From Desulfoluna limicola (GTDB lineage Bacteria > Desulfobacterota > Desulfobacteria > Desulfobacterales > Desulfolunaceae): a stretch of DNA of 64,000 bases. Position numbers and translations under genes: made by a program. Location: positions 3,743,501 through 3,807,500 of the forward strand of contig NZ_AP024488.1 in NCBI RefSeq assembly GCF_021654575.1, written 5' to 3'. This document shows positions 53,756 to 63,142 of this stretch, one piece after another. Positions within the stretch are counted from its first letter, which is position 1, and each line of letters begins with the position of its first letter. The notes beneath the pieces are model-generated. The model searched no databases. It was not told the origin of the DNA and saw only the letters and a program-made list of their open reading frames with translations.

Positions 53756-54661
53756 ATGACCGACATATTCCTCTGGGGCACCGGAGCCGAGGGTATTGCA
53801 GAGAGGGTTGAGCCTGACCAGCTTAAAGAGATGGCCCTGGGCCGGGGCCTGGAGTCTAACGACCCCCTCTGGAGACCGGTATCCCTCATTTCAGAGGGCC
53901 CCGAAAGCAGGTGCCGGGTAGCCGCAAAAAAAAGCCGCCAATCTGTTTTTGTTACCGGCCCCTGCTCCTCCAGCATGAACCTGGCATGGTATTTCCACCG
54001 ACAAAACCTGCTGTCCGAGTGGGATTCGGTTCTCGTCTCCCGTCAGTGGACCGGCAGGGGCCAGCTGGGGAGGGAGTGGGTTTCACCGGCGGGGAATATA
54101 TACGGCACCTTGCGTTTGCCGGCATCCGCCGTGTCAGAGGCGGACTGTCTTCCCGTGCTTGTGGGGTATGCATTGATCGCGGCCCTTAAGCGTATCGGGG
54201 TGAACGCAAAGCTGAAATGGCCCAACGACCTGGTCTTGAACTCAAAAAAAGTGGGGGGAATTCTCATCGAAGACAAAGGGGGGGTGAAGATGGTCGGGGT
54301 GGGGATCAACCTGACATCAAGCCCGCCCGGAGACGCACTTCGCAGCCGAAACGCCCTTCCAGCTGCATGCTTGAAGGACTTCGGCCATGATGACCTGACG
54401 CCTCTGTTCCTGTGGCAGTACCTTGTGAACACAGGGCGGGAGTTTTTTAATAAAATACGCATGGCTGATCTTCCGGAGTTACTAGCCGGGCTCACCCCTC
54501 ACCTGGCCTTTGCAGGCAGCCCGGTGTGGGTCGAAGATTTTGTAACCCCGCCTTATGAAGCGAGACTACTCGGTGTCTCTTCAGACGGCGGACTGCAGTT
54601 GCTTACAAGCTGCGGAACAACAGTTGTCCGATCAGCAAGCATTTACCCTTTGGACGTTTGA
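53756..54661 (+). CDS. birA: biotin--protein ligase (BirA family)
   Basis: It activates biotin with ATP and attaches it to a lysine of carrier domains. From ATG 53756 there are 301 residues. The catalytic domain at about 75-235 has SRQWTGRGQLGREWVSP (biotinyl-AMP loop), LKWPNDLVLNSKKVGGILIE and MVGVGINLT, and a small C-terminal SH3-like domain. The first 75 residues are not the winged-helix repressor of E. coli BirA and match nothing I know. The next gene, 20 bases on, encodes a biotin carboxylase, its likely substrate. Confidence 0.92.
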   Translation: MTDIFLWGTGAEGIAERVEPDQLKEMALGRGLESNDPLWRPVSLISEGPESRCRVAAKKSRQSVFVTGPCSSSMNLAWYFHRQNLLSEWDSVLVSRQWTGRGQLGREWVSPAGNIYGTLRLPASAVSEADCLPVLVGYALIAALKRIGVNAKLKWPNDLVLNSKKVGGILIEDKGGVKMVGVGINLTSSPPGDALRSRNALPAACLKDFGHDDLTPLFLWQYLVNTGREFFNKIRMADLPELLAGLTPHLAFAGSPVWVEDFVTPPYEARLLGVSSDGGLQLLTSCGTTVVRSASIYPLDV

Positions 54662-54681
54662 AAGGGAAAAGGAGAATCGCA

Positions 54682-57600
54682 ATGAAAGACGTAACATTTG
54701 ATCAGGTTGTCGAAACGATTCAAGGCATGAAGATATTGGTGGCAAACCGGGGGATCACGGCCAGACGCATCGTGCGTTCCATAAGGGAGCTCGGAGCCGT
54801 CCCGGTCGTAACGGCAACGGACGTGGATAAGACCGCTCCGTTTACGTCCGGTGCCCAGGAGCTTATTTTGTTAGGGGAGAACCCAAGGGCTTACCTCAAT
54901 ATTGACCAAATCATAGCCGAAGCCAAAGCAAGAAACATTACAGCGATTCATCCCGGATGGGGCTTTGCTTCAGAAGACGATATGTTCCCCAAAAAATGCG
55001 CACAGGCAGGCATTCTGTTTATTGGGCCGGAAACCGATGCCATGCGCCTTTTAGGAAACAAGGTGGCGGTGAGAAAACTCGCCCGGGAACTGGGGGTTCC
55101 CATTGTGCCGGGGTCAGACGGTGCGGTGACCATCGAAGAAGCCAAACGCATTGTAAAAAAAATCGGGCTGCCCGTCATGCTCAAGGCGGAAGGCGGCGGC
55201 GGGGGCCGGGGAATATATGAGATCACCCATGAGGACCAGCTTGAAAGCGCTTTCGAGAAGGCCACCGCCCTGGCCCATGCCACCTTTGGCAACCCTCGCC
55301 TGTTCGTGGAAAAACTGCTCACCTCTGTTCGTCATATTGAAATCCAGGTGATCGCCGATAAGCACGGGAATGTGTTTGCCTTTGACGAACGAGATTGCAC
55401 AATCCAGAGAAACCACCAGAAACTGGTGGAGATCACCCCGTCTCCCTGGGCCGGGATGACCCCTGAAATTCGAGACCAACTCAAAGAGTACTCGCGACGA
55501 CTGGTCCGGAAGATTGGGTATCACTCCCTGGCAACGGTGGAATTCTTGCTGGATGCCCACGGCAACCCCAACCTGATTGAGGTCAACACCCGACTCCAGG
55601 TGGAACACGGGATCACCGAGTGCCGGTATGGTGTGGACCTGGTGGAAGAGCAGATTGCCGTGGCCTTCGGTGCCCCCTTGCGCCTGAACGAAGAGACGAC
55701 CAAACCGAATCAGTGCGCCATGCAGCTCCGTATCAACTGCGAGGATCCCCAGGAGAATTTTGCACCCAATGCCGGGAGGATCTCCCGGTATATCTCCCCG
55801 GGTGGCCCATCCATCCGCCTTGATTCATGCATATCGTCCGGCTATGACTTCCCGTCCCAGTACGACTCGGCGGCGGCACTTCTCATCGCGTACGGCCAGA
55901 GCTGGGCCAAAACGCTGGAGGTCATGAACCGCGCCCTGAAAGAGTATATCATCGGCGGGTTGAAAACCACGCTGCCCTTTCACATGAAAATCATCAACCA
56001 CCCCAGGTTCAAAGCCGGAGAGTGCGACACCAAGTTTGTGTTCAACACCCCGGAGTTGCTTCACTACAAAGACAACGAGCAGGAATCTGTGAGGCTGAGC
56101 CGACTTGTGGCCGAAATTTCAGCCATCGGCTACAACCCTTTTGTCGAGTTGGGCGAGTACAGGGGACGCGAGGACAAGCGCATTGGCAGCTTCGAACCGG
56201 CTTTGCCGACAATCATGTCCGGCAAGCGCCCCTCCCCCTACCCGAGAAATGACCGAAAGGCCCTGCTTGATTACGTCAGGGACACCAACCAGGTGCATTT
56301 TACGGATACCACGGCCCGCGACATGACCCAGTCAAACAGCGGCAACCGGTTTCGCCTTGCAGAGGACATGATTGTGGGGCCCTATCTGGATGAGTGCGGG
56401 TTCTTTTCCCTGGAAAACGGAGGCGGTGCCCACTTTCATGTCGCCATGCTGGCCAACATGACCTACCCCTTTAACGAAGCCAGGGAGTGGAACCGGTTTG
56501 CCCCCAAAACCCCCAAGCAGATCCTGGTCCGGTCCACGAACCTTCTCGGGTACAAGCCGCAACCCCGGAAACTCATGCAACTGACCGGCGAACTGATTTG
56601 CGAACACTACGACATCGTCCGCTGTTTTGATTTCTTAAACCATGTTGAAAACATGCGCCCCATTGCCGAGGTTGTCCTGAATTCCCCGGGCAATGTCTTT
56701 GAGCCCGCCATTTCCCTCTCCTGGGCAAAAGGGTTTGACATTCCGCACTATATGAATGTCCTCGAAGAGATGATCTCGATGATATCCTCCGTCAGCGGCC
56801 TGAACAAGGCGGAGGCGGTGAAGAGCTTCATCATCGGCTTAAAGGATATGGCCGGTGTATGCCCCCCCAGGTTTATCCGGCAACTCGTTGCAACCATCAA
56901 AAGCCGGTACCCTGAACTGGTTATCCACTATCACAGGCATTGCACCGATGGGTTGTTTGTCCCCGCCGTCGGCGAAGCAGCCCTGGCCGGAGCCCACATC
57001 GTCGATACAGGCATCGGCGCTTCGGTTCGCTGGTACGGACAGGGGGAGGTGTTGTCCACGGCCGCATACATGGAAGGGGAGCTGGGGCTGAAAACCGATT
57101 TAAACAAAGGGATGATCCGTGATACAGGCTTTGTGCTGAAGCAGATGATGCCCTATTACGACCGCTACGCCGCACCTTACTTCCAGGGCGTCGACCACGA
57201 TGTGGTCTCCCATGCCATGCCGGGCGGAGCGACCTCCTCGTCCCAGGAAGGGGCCAAGCAGCAGGGCTATATTCACCTGTTGCCCTACATGCTTCGTTTT
57301 CTCGCAGGGACACGCAAGATCGTGCGCTATCACGATGTGACGCCAGGGTCTCAGATCACATGGAACACATCTTTCCTGGCGGTAAGCGCTGCGTATAAAC
57401 GGGGGGGGGAGCCGGAAGTACAGCACCTCATCCGCACAATGGAAGCCGTTGCCGGTGTCCCTGAAGAGGAGATAGATGAGGTCGACAAACAAGAACGCCT
57501 GATACTCTACCAGGAGAGCAATGACGCATTCCGTAACCTGTTGTCGGGCCATTTCGGCCGCCTGCCCCTGGGATTTCCACCTGACTGGGTGTATGAAAGT

Positions 57601-58368
57601 GCCTTTGGCGCCGGTTTCAGAGCGGCCATCGACCAACGGACTGAAGCGTCACCGCTGGCCACCCTGGAGGACCTGGACATTGAGCGCGAGACTAACGAGT
57701 TGCGCGCCCACCTCAAGCGCGACCCCTCAAGGGATGAGCTGGTCATGTACCTCAACCACCCCGGAGACGCCTTGAAAACCATCCGGTTTCGACAAGAGTT
57801 CGGAAACCCCAACAGGCTCCCCCTCGACATATGGTTTGAAGGGCTCAAGACGGGCTCTGATCTTCAGTTCAAAGACAGCGACGGCAAACCTCAGCAGATG
57901 TCCATCATCGACATCTCCGAGCCCGATGACCTGGGGCTGAGTTATGTGCGCTACACCCTGAATGCCGATACCTTCAGCTACCCGGTCAAGGTCGCTGATG
58001 CCGTCAAGGGCAAAGCGGATGCCATTGAAATGGCCGATACGGCCAACCCCTGCCATGTGGCATCTCCGACCAACGGTGACTTATGGATCGTCTACGTCAA
58101 CCCCGGAGATGTTGTAAAAAAAGGGGAGGAACTCTTTAATATCACCATCATGAAACAGGAAAAAGCCGTCTTGTCTCCCATGGACGGTGTTGTCAGGAGG
58201 ATTGTAAAATTTGCCGACTACAAAGAGGATAAAAAAATGGTGCCGGTGCGGGAGGGGGAGTTGATCATAGAACTCGGACCTGCGCTGAAGATCTGCTCAA
58301 ACTGCTCTGAGCCTGCGGGCGGTGACAGCTATAATTTCTGCCCCGCCTGTGGGAGCAAATGGAACTGA
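54682..58368 (+). CDS. divergent pyruvate-carboxylase-like biotin enzyme with C-terminal zinc ribbon
   Basis: 1228 residues in one chain. The biotin carboxylase/ATP-grasp part (about 15-460) has KILVANRGITARRI, the Gly loop GGGGGRGIY near 170, ERDCTIQRNHQK near 240 and EVNTRLQVEHGITE near 305. The carboxyltransferase barrel (about 530-830) has FTDTTARDMTQS, KDMAG with the lysine position, and YHRHCTDG with the metal histidines. The biotinyl domain ends the enzyme with Lys1158 in IMKQEK, not the usual MKM. A Cys4 zinc ribbon closes the protein (CSNC...CPAC). ANRG lacks the usual following Glu. Pyruvate is the best guess for substrate, but the family is divergent. ATG 54682 has AAGGAG seven bases upstream. 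Confidence 0.85.
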   Translation: MKDVTFDQVVETIQGMKILVANRGITARRIVRSIRELGAVPVVTATDVDKTAPFTSGAQELILLGENPRAYLNIDQIIAEAKARNITAIHPGWGFASEDDMFPKKCAQAGILFIGPETDAMRLLGNKVAVRKLARELGVPIVPGSDGAVTIEEAKRIVKKIGLPVMLKAEGGGGGRGIYEITHEDQLESAFEKATALAHATFGNPRLFVEKLLTSVRHIEIQVIADKHGNVFAFDERDCTIQRNHQKLVEITPSPWAGMTPEIRDQLKEYSRRLVRKIGYHSLATVEFLLDAHGNPNLIEVNTRLQVEHGITECRYGVDLVEEQIAVAFGAPLRLNEETTKPNQCAMQLRINCEDPQENFAPNAGRISRYISPGGPSIRLDSCISSGYDFPSQYDSAAALLIAYGQSWAKTLEVMNRALKEYIIGGLKTTLPFHMKIINHPRFKAGECDTKFVFNTPELLHYKDNEQESVRLSRLVAEISAIGYNPFVELGEYRGREDKRIGSFEPALPTIMSGKRPSPYPRNDRKALLDYVRDTNQVHFTDTTARDMTQSNSGNRFRLAEDMIVGPYLDECGFFSLENGGGAHFHVAMLANMTYPFNEAREWNRFAPKTPKQILVRSTNLLGYKPQPRKLMQLTGELICEHYDIVRCFDFLNHVENMRPIAEVVLNSPGNVFEPAISLSWAKGFDIPHYMNVLEEMISMISSVSGLNKAEAVKSFIIGLKDMAGVCPPRFIRQLVATIKSRYPELVIHYHRHCTDGLFVPAVGEAALAGAHIVDTGIGASVRWYGQGEVLSTAAYMEGELGLKTDLNKGMIRDTGFVLKQMMPYYDRYAAPYFQGVDHDVVSHAMPGGATSSSQEGAKQQGYIHLLPYMLRFLAGTRKIVRYHDVTPGSQITWNTSFLAVSAAYKRGGEPEVQHLIRTMEAVAGVPEEEIDEVDKQERLILYQESNDAFRNLLSGHFGRLPLGFPPDWVYESAFGAGFRAAIDQRTEASPLATLEDLDIERETNELRAHLKRDPSRDELVMYLNHPGDALKTIRFRQEFGNPNRLPLDIWFEGLKTGSDLQFKDSDGKPQQMSIIDISEPDDLGLSYVRYTLNADTFSYPVKVADAVKGKADAIEMADTANPCHVASPTNGDLWIVYVNPGDVVKKGEELFNITIMKQEKAVLSPMDGVVRRIVKFADYKEDKKMVPVREGELIIELGPALKICSNCSEPAGGDSYNFCPACGSKWN

Positions 58369-58427
58369 GCATCCACGGAACACCGCCCTGGGCATGGGCT
58401 CCATGAGTGAGTCTGCCCAGGCATGAA

Positions 58428-58464
58428 AAAGCCGTCTCATGGTGATGTCGCATGAGACGGCTTT
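58428..58464. terminator. bidirectional terminator between the carboxylase and purE
   Basis: A 14-bp perfect stem (AAAGCCGTCTCATG with CATGAGACGGCTTT) and nine-base loop. Five T follow on the minus strand and three on the plus, so it serves both convergent genes, purE better. Confidence 0.85.
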
Positions 58465-58583
58465 GGCGGTTTGCCTTTTCACACCGCCCTCTTTAACGAT
58501 CTCCCCGGCAACGCGGACCGCCACAATCACCGGCTATCAAGGGCTCACTCTCCTGTGCCATGAAATCTTCCATGGTGTGATGC

Positions 58584-59126
58584 TCAGGTAGAAAGCTTGG
58601 CCAGTGCTTCGTCGGCAGTCATGTCGTACCGCTCCCTCTCCCTGAGGGTGGCCTGCTCAAGTGCCCGGTCAATTTCCGGATATTTCAACGCCAAAATCCG
58701 AGCCGCCAGCATCGCCGCATTGCGGGCACCGTCAATGGCCACCGTCGCAACGGGCACGCCGGACGGCATCTGTACCGTTGCCAGCAGGCTGTCAAGGCCG
58801 GTCAACGGTCCGTTCCCCAGAGGCAAGCCAATCACAGGAAGCCGTGTGTGACCGGCAATGACCCCTGCCAGGTGAGCTGCCACGCCGGCGCACCCGATGA
58901 GAACCTGAACCCCTTCACGGTGAGCTTTTTCCAGGTACGCAAACACCTTATCGGGGGTCCGATGGGCCGATGCGACAACGATTTCGCTCTCAATGCCCAG
59001 TTCGCTCAACGTATCACGCACCTTTGCGACAACAGGCAAATCATTTGGGCTGCCGGTGACAATACCAACCAGGGGTGAGAAATTTTTGTGTTCATTGCCT
59101 GAATTCTTCATTGTGTCTTTTTGCAC
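58584..59126 (-). CDS. purE: N5-carboxyaminoimidazole ribonucleotide mutase PurE
   Basis: It rearranges N5-CAIR to CAIR in purine synthesis. The 180-residue product has the PurE motifs [14 protein letters not shown] (the usual GSxSD is GSPND here), [28 protein letters not shown] and [20 protein letters not shown]. The GTG at 59126 follows AAAGGATG by six bases; ATG 59111 is an alternative. purK is not beside it. The Gly-Cys-Ala-Gly-Val-Ala-Ala loop differs a little from the common GAGGAAHLPG. Confidence 0.88.
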   Translation of the reverse strand: MQKDTMKNSGNEHKNFSPLVGIVTGSPNDLPVVAKVRDTLSELGIESEIVVASAHRTPDKVFAYLEKAHREGVQVLIGCAGVAAHLAGVIAGHTRLPVIGLPLGNGPLTGLDSLLATVQMPSGVPVATVAIDGARNAAMLAARILALKYPEIDRALEQATLRERERYDMTADEALAKLST

Positions 59127-59517
59127 TGTTCATCCTTTTTGTTAGCGTTATCACATAGCCTCAAGGGTGACGCGGCCGATCGCCTCCCTCCGCTGAAAGC
59201 GGTCTTTTTTTGAACCCCTCGCATCCCTCCATCGATCCGCCTGTTCCAAACCAGGGCAGGAATCAAGGCAAGGGGCCAAGGAAAATCCGTTGCATAAAAA
59301 AGTTGAGAACCACTATTATAAGGTACCGGCAAAAATCATTCAATAATTTGAATTTACATTACTAATTGTTAATACACCCCCCAAGGCGAGCTCTTGTTCC
59401 ATACACGCTTTATGGCATGGGCTTTATAGAGCACGCAATCCAGCGATGCCGCCACTTGCCCCCTGCTAAGCGCCCCTTTCATTCGCATTCAGACGCCGCC
59501 CCCATGCAAAAAAACCA
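59127..59517. other. purE-arsR intergenic region
   Basis: About 390 bases with no supported gene. The AT-rich stretch at 59320-59380 may hold the purE promoter on the minus strand. Confidence 0.4.
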
Positions 59518-59546
59518 TTGCCGGAAAAATGACGCCCGCATATAAT
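59518..59546 (+). promoter_or_regulatory. sigma70 promoter of the ars operon
   Basis: TTGCCG (59518-59523), 17 bases, then a perfect TATAAT (59541-59546). Confidence 0.8.
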
Positions 59547-59561
59547 TAGCTACTTGGCTAA
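59546..59561 (+). promoter_or_regulatory. candidate ArsR operator
   Basis: TTAGC-TACTTG-GCTAA is a dyad overlapping the last base of the -10 box, followed by AAATATGCATTTAT, another dyad. ArsR repressors bind such AT-rich dyads next to the promoter; the site choice is inference. Confidence 0.45.
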
Positions 59562-59655
59562 ATATGCATTTATTTCCCTCAGCCGGGCTCGGGCTCACAT
59601 CCCCCTAACACAATGTGCCCATACTGCGGCCATAAGGCTCAATCAAGGAGAGACC

Positions 59656-60033
59656 ATGGACCACACCCTTGCCGTCACCAAAGCCCTGTCGGACCGCAAT
59701 CGCCTGCGCACCTTCATGGCACTTCTGCACTTCGGCGAACTCTGCGTCTGCGAGATCACCGAGCTGCTCCAGGTCACGGCCCCCACCGTCTCGCGGCACA
59801 TGGCCATCCTTTCAGGCTCCGGGCTTGTAACCAGCCGGAAGGAGGGGCGCTGGGTCTATTACCGGCCCTGTGAAGAGGGCTCAAAAGATTCCGACAAAGA
59901 GGTGGTGGGCTGGCTTGAAACAAGGCTGGCGGCGGCCCCGGAGATCGCTTCGGACCGAAAACGCCTTCAAATCATCATTCACGAAAACAGACGCAGCTCA
60001 AGCTGCAACACAGGAGAGAGCCGCCATGGCTGA
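59656..60033 (+). CDS. arsR: ArsR-family arsenic-responsive repressor
   Basis: A winged-helix repressor that leaves DNA on binding As(III). The 125-residue product has the recognition helix region APTVSRHMAILSGSGLV and the wing RKEGRWVYYRPC. The metal site motif is ELCVCEI, with two cysteines in the classic position, and a third candidate Cys is in YYRPC. AAGGAGAG precedes ATG 59656; the frame runs back to 59554 through the operator and is rejected. The arsC start overlaps its stop by eight bases. Confidence 0.92.
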   Translation: MDHTLAVTKALSDRNRLRTFMALLHFGELCVCEITELLQVTAPTVSRHMAILSGSGLVTSRKEGRWVYYRPCEEGSKDSDKEVVGWLETRLAAAPEIASDRKRLQIIIHENRRSSSCNTGESRHG

Positions 60034-60460
60034 AAAACTGAACATCCTTTTTCTCTGTACCGGCAACTCATGCCGCAGCCAGATGGCTGAAGGCTGGGCC
60101 CGTCATTTGAAAAGCGATCTCATGAACGTGTACTCCGCCGGTATCGAAACCCACGGATTAAACCCCAGCGCCGTCAAGGTCATGGCCGAGGCAGGGGTGG
60201 ACATCTCCGGCCAGACGTCTCAGAACATCTCCGAGTTCTCAGACATCTCCCTGGACATCGTCGTCACCGTCTGCGGCCATGCCCACGAAACCTGCCCCCT
60301 CTTCCCCACCGGGGCCAAGGTGGTGCACGTTGGCTTTGACGATCCGCCCAAAATGGCTCTGGACGTTGACGGTGCGGAAGAAAAACTCAACTGCTACAGA
60401 ACGGTCCGCGATGAGATCCGCGCCTTTGTGGAGACCCTGCCCGGGTCTGTGACAGATTAA
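60026..60460 (+). CDS. arsC: arsenate reductase, thioredoxin-coupled (LMW phosphatase fold)
   Basis: It reduces arsenate to arsenite with electrons from thioredoxin. The 144 residues open with the CX5R loop (FLCTGNSCRS, nucleophile Cys11). The relay cysteines are Cys83 and Cys90 (VCGHAHETCP), the arrangement of the Staphylococcus pI258 enzyme. ATG 60026 has AGGAGAG upstream and overlaps arsR. Its arsenite product would leave through the ACR3 pump 270 bases downstream, past an inserted repeat. Confidence 0.94.
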   Translation: MAEKLNILFLCTGNSCRSQMAEGWARHLKSDLMNVYSAGIETHGLNPSAVKVMAEAGVDISGQTSQNISEFSDISLDIVVTVCGHAHETCPLFPTGAKVVHVGFDDPPKMALDVDGAEEKLNCYRTVRDEIRAFVETLPGSVTD

Positions 60461-60464
60461 AAAC

Positions 60465-60640
60465 AAGCCTCCGGCGGCCCTGCCGGGGCCAAACTTCTGA
60501 AAAGTTTGATAAACAGGTCTTAATAAATAATTCCGGAGTCACATCCAACGAAAGGCGGATGTGCTTTGACCCGAGGAACGAGGGGCAAAGTACATTCGCA
60601 ACCTGCTTTCAAGGTGGCACACCTTGCCGCCGGAGGCCTG
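60465..60640 (-). repeat. dispersed repeat type A, inverted, inside the ars operon
   Basis: Reads GCCTCCGGCGGCCCTGCCG, AACTTCTGAAAAGTTTGATA, CATCCAACGAAAGGCGGATG, CGAGGAACGAGGGGCAAAG and GGTGGCACACCTTGCCGCCG, the reverse complement of the full type A order. The ATTCAGC ends are not present. Confidence 0.88.
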
Positions 60641-60732
60641 TTTTTACTATGCACGTTGACCATAGACGGCATGCTTTTTACACCAACGCTGACCAATGAA
60701 GGCACATTTAATCACCAACAAGGAAAATAAAG

Positions 60733-61920
60733 ATGAACAACACCCTACCTGAAAACGGCGAACGGACGATGAAGAGTCCCTTTGAGCGGTACCTCACCCT
60801 CTGGGTGGGGCTCTGCATCGCAGGGGGCATTCTCCTCGGAAAGTTCGCACCGGACCTGGCCAAAACCCTGGACGGCATGAGCATTAACGTCAACGGCGCC
60901 CCGGTGGTCTCCATCCCCATTGCCGTCTGCCTCTTTTTCATGATGTACCCCATCATGGTCAAGATCGACTTTGCCGAAGTGGTCAAAGCGGGCAGGAGCG
61001 GAAAGCCGGTGACCCTCACCCTGGTGATCAACTGGCTGATCAAGCCCTTCACCATGTACGGCATCGCCCTGCTTTTCCTGGGTGTTCTCTTCAAGGGGTT
61101 CATCGGCCCCGATGCAGTGGACCTGGTCAAGATGCCCTTCGGGCTCAACCTGCCCGTGGGAGCCACCCACGGCGCCGGAACAGTTGTCCTGGAGGGCGGT
61201 ATCAAGATGCTCGAGGTCCCCCTGTGGCGAAGCTACCTGGCGGGCTGCATTCTCCTGGGCATCGCCCCCTGCACGGCGATGGTTCTGGTGTGGGGCTATC
61301 TGGCCCGGGGCAATGACGGCCTCACCCTTGTGATGGTGGCCATCAACTCCCTGACCATGCTGCTCCTCTACGGCGTTCTCGGAGGATTTCTCCTCGGCGT
61401 GGGACGCCTTCCCGTGCCCTGGGAGGCGCTGCTTCTCTCCATCGCAATCTATGTTGCCCTGCCCCTGGTGGCGGGTTATCTCTCAAGGCGGTTGCTGATT
61501 CAGGCCAAAGGGCGCGCCTGGTTTGAAGAGACGTTCCTCCACATCCTCACCCCTGTGACCATCGCCGCCCTTCTTACCACCCTGGTGCTCCTCTTCAGCT
61601 TCAAGGGCGAGGTGATCCTAAAGAACCCCCTGACCATCCTCTGGATCGCGGTGCCCCTTTTTATCCAGACGGTACTCATCTTCGGCCTCGGGTACACTGC
61701 GGCCCGGGTTTTGGGTCTCTCCTATGAAAACGCCGCCCCTGCGGCCATGATCGGAGCATCCAACCACTTCGAGGTGGCCATCGCCACCTCCACCATGCTC
61801 TTCGGCCTTTCATCCGGCGCTGCCCTGGCCACCGTGGTGGGGGTCCTCATCGAGGTGCCCGTGATGCTCATGCTGGTGAAATTCTGCACCCGCACCACCC
61901 ACTGGTTTGACAGGGGGTGA
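60733..61920 (+). CDS. acr3: ACR3-family arsenite efflux permease
   Basis: It exports arsenite from the cytoplasm, probably as proton antiport. The 395 residues form about ten membrane helices. The family Cys180 is in [21 protein letters not shown], and the late motif [20 protein letters not shown] is present. AAGGAAAATAAAG precedes the ATG. It completes arsR-arsC-acr3; a type A repeat lies between it and arsC. Confidence 0.95.
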   Translation: MNNTLPENGERTMKSPFERYLTLWVGLCIAGGILLGKFAPDLAKTLDGMSINVNGAPVVSIPIAVCLFFMMYPIMVKIDFAEVVKAGRSGKPVTLTLVINWLIKPFTMYGIALLFLGVLFKGFIGPDAVDLVKMPFGLNLPVGATHGAGTVVLEGGIKMLEVPLWRSYLAGCILLGIAPCTAMVLVWGYLARGNDGLTLVMVAINSLTMLLLYGVLGGFLLGVGRLPVPWEALLLSIAIYVALPLVAGYLSRRLLIQAKGRAWFEETFLHILTPVTIAALLTTLVLLFSFKGEVILKNPLTILWIAVPLFIQTVLIFGLGYTAARVLGLSYENAAPAAMIGASNHFEVAIATSTMLFGLSSGAALATVVGVLIEVPVMLMLVKFCTRTTHWFDRG

Positions 61921-62031
61921 TCCCCGGGATCGCACATGCTCTGTGCCGTCAATCCTCAAGCTCGTCACATGTGCCGGCGGTCTCCGCCCGTGAGTCACGA
62001 TGAGCCAGGCACGAAGAGTGCTTTAAAAAAC

Positions 62032-62066
62032 AAAAAAGCCCCATGCACTTGGTGCATGGGGCTTTT
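62032..62066. terminator. bidirectional terminator between acr3 and the RRM gene
   Basis: GCCCCATGCAC pairs with GTGCATGGGGC around TTG, flanked by A6 on the left and T4 on the right. On the minus strand (RRM gene) it is an excellent terminator. Confidence 0.9.
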
Positions 62067-62087
62067 ATCATGTGTACCCGGCCTGGT

Positions 62088-62435
62088 TCAGTAACGGTCG
62101 TAGCCTCCGCGCCCCCCCCGATCTCCACCGCCGTAGCCGCCTCCCCCCCCTCGACGACCACCGCCACCGCCACCGCCGTAGTCGTTGCGGGGCTTTTTGG
62201 GGCGTGCTTCGTTGACGGTGAGGGTGCGGCCCATCATATCGGAACCATTCAGGGCCTCCACGGCAGCGGATGCCTGGTCTTCGTCGGGCATTTCCACAAA
62301 ACCGAATCCTTTGGAACGGCCTGTGTCACGATCGGTAATAATACGCGCTGAATCAACATCACCAAAATTCTCAAAAACGGATCTCAGCTCATCGTCGGAC
62401 ATATTGTAGGCAATGTTGCCAACATATATGTTCAT
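62088..62435 (-). CDS. glycine-rich RRM RNA-binding protein
   Basis: 115 residues. One RRM at about 1-80 has RNP2 (IYVGNIAY) and RNP1 (SKGFGFVEM). A glycine/arginine-rich tail ends in GGYDRY. Such small proteins bind RNA and are often cold-induced in bacteria. ATG 62435 is preceded by AGAGGAC; a longer frame to 62474 is not supported. A 700-base untranslated gap lies upstream, as seen for regulated RNA-binding genes. Confidence 0.95.
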   Translation of the reverse strand: MNIYVGNIAYNMSDDELRSVFENFGDVDSARIITDRDTGRSKGFGFVEMPDEDQASAAVEALNGSDMMGRTLTVNEARPKKPRNDYGGGGGGGRRGGGGGYGGGDRGGRGGYDRY

Positions 62436-63142
62436 CGGCATTAGTCCTCTTCGCCATTGGTTCAATGTCATCATCGAAATTTACCCCATGGCGAACGCAG
62501 ACAAACTTCGATACCCGTCATCCGGGCTTTTGCATTCAGGCGACACCACCAAAGCCGGGCCAACCGTTTGGTGGCCTGAGCCCAAGGCCAGGAGCCACGT
62601 TGACATGGTACAAATTTTCATTGGAATTTCAAAAATTTTACCGTTCAATCCAAGGGCTGTCAACGTCAATCACGACCACCGGTTATTTTTGAATATCGCG
62701 GTTTCGCAACGGTCTTTCAAGACAAAAAAAGCCATGTTTGACGCCCCCCCCCGACGTCGTCCCCGGGCCCGCCAGCCAAAGAGAAATGACAAACGTCCCC
62801 TGCCCTGGGCCACGGTTAGGAATTCACCCTTGACACAGCGGCAAAAAGTGTGCCATAAATGAATAATTATACATAGTTACACAAACCCCCACACGACTAA
62901 ATCTCCACATTAAACAAGTTCTCCGTACACGGAAAGGCCAGGCAGATCTCTCGTCCCCCAGATAACGTAGGGTTGAGATCTCCCGTCATCCTCCATTGCC
63001 CCAGCACGTTCAGCCCCCTTTCCGTCTCACTCTGGCCGGATATGTCACGACCCTGATGCTATCTCCCGTCAGGAGGCCTGTGCCTCCCGGTAAGGCATCC
63101 CCTCTTCATTCCGATCTTACGCCATTTACCCAAGGAGACGAC
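62436..63142. other. long intergenic region between divergent genes
   Basis: About 700 bases with no gene I can support; the longest frames (62413-62862 plus strand, 62481-62669 minus strand) lack ribosome sites and recognisable domains. It should hold promoters of both flanking genes. AT-richer around 62600-62740 and 62850-62920. Confidence 0.45.

Noticed and set aside
59554..59655. Longer arsR start
   Set aside because: It would cross the operator and start at the promoter; ATG 59656 has AAGGAG.
59870..60025. Longer arsC start
   Set aside because: It is an alternative frame inside arsR; the phosphatase fold begins just after ATG 60026.
22041..60640. CRISPR array
   Set aside because: The repeats are far apart, 100-230 bp long, in both orientations and without regular spacers.
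62413..62862. 149-codon plus-strand frame
   Set aside because: It starts antisense to the RRM gene, has no ribosome site, and the product is low-complexity and basic.
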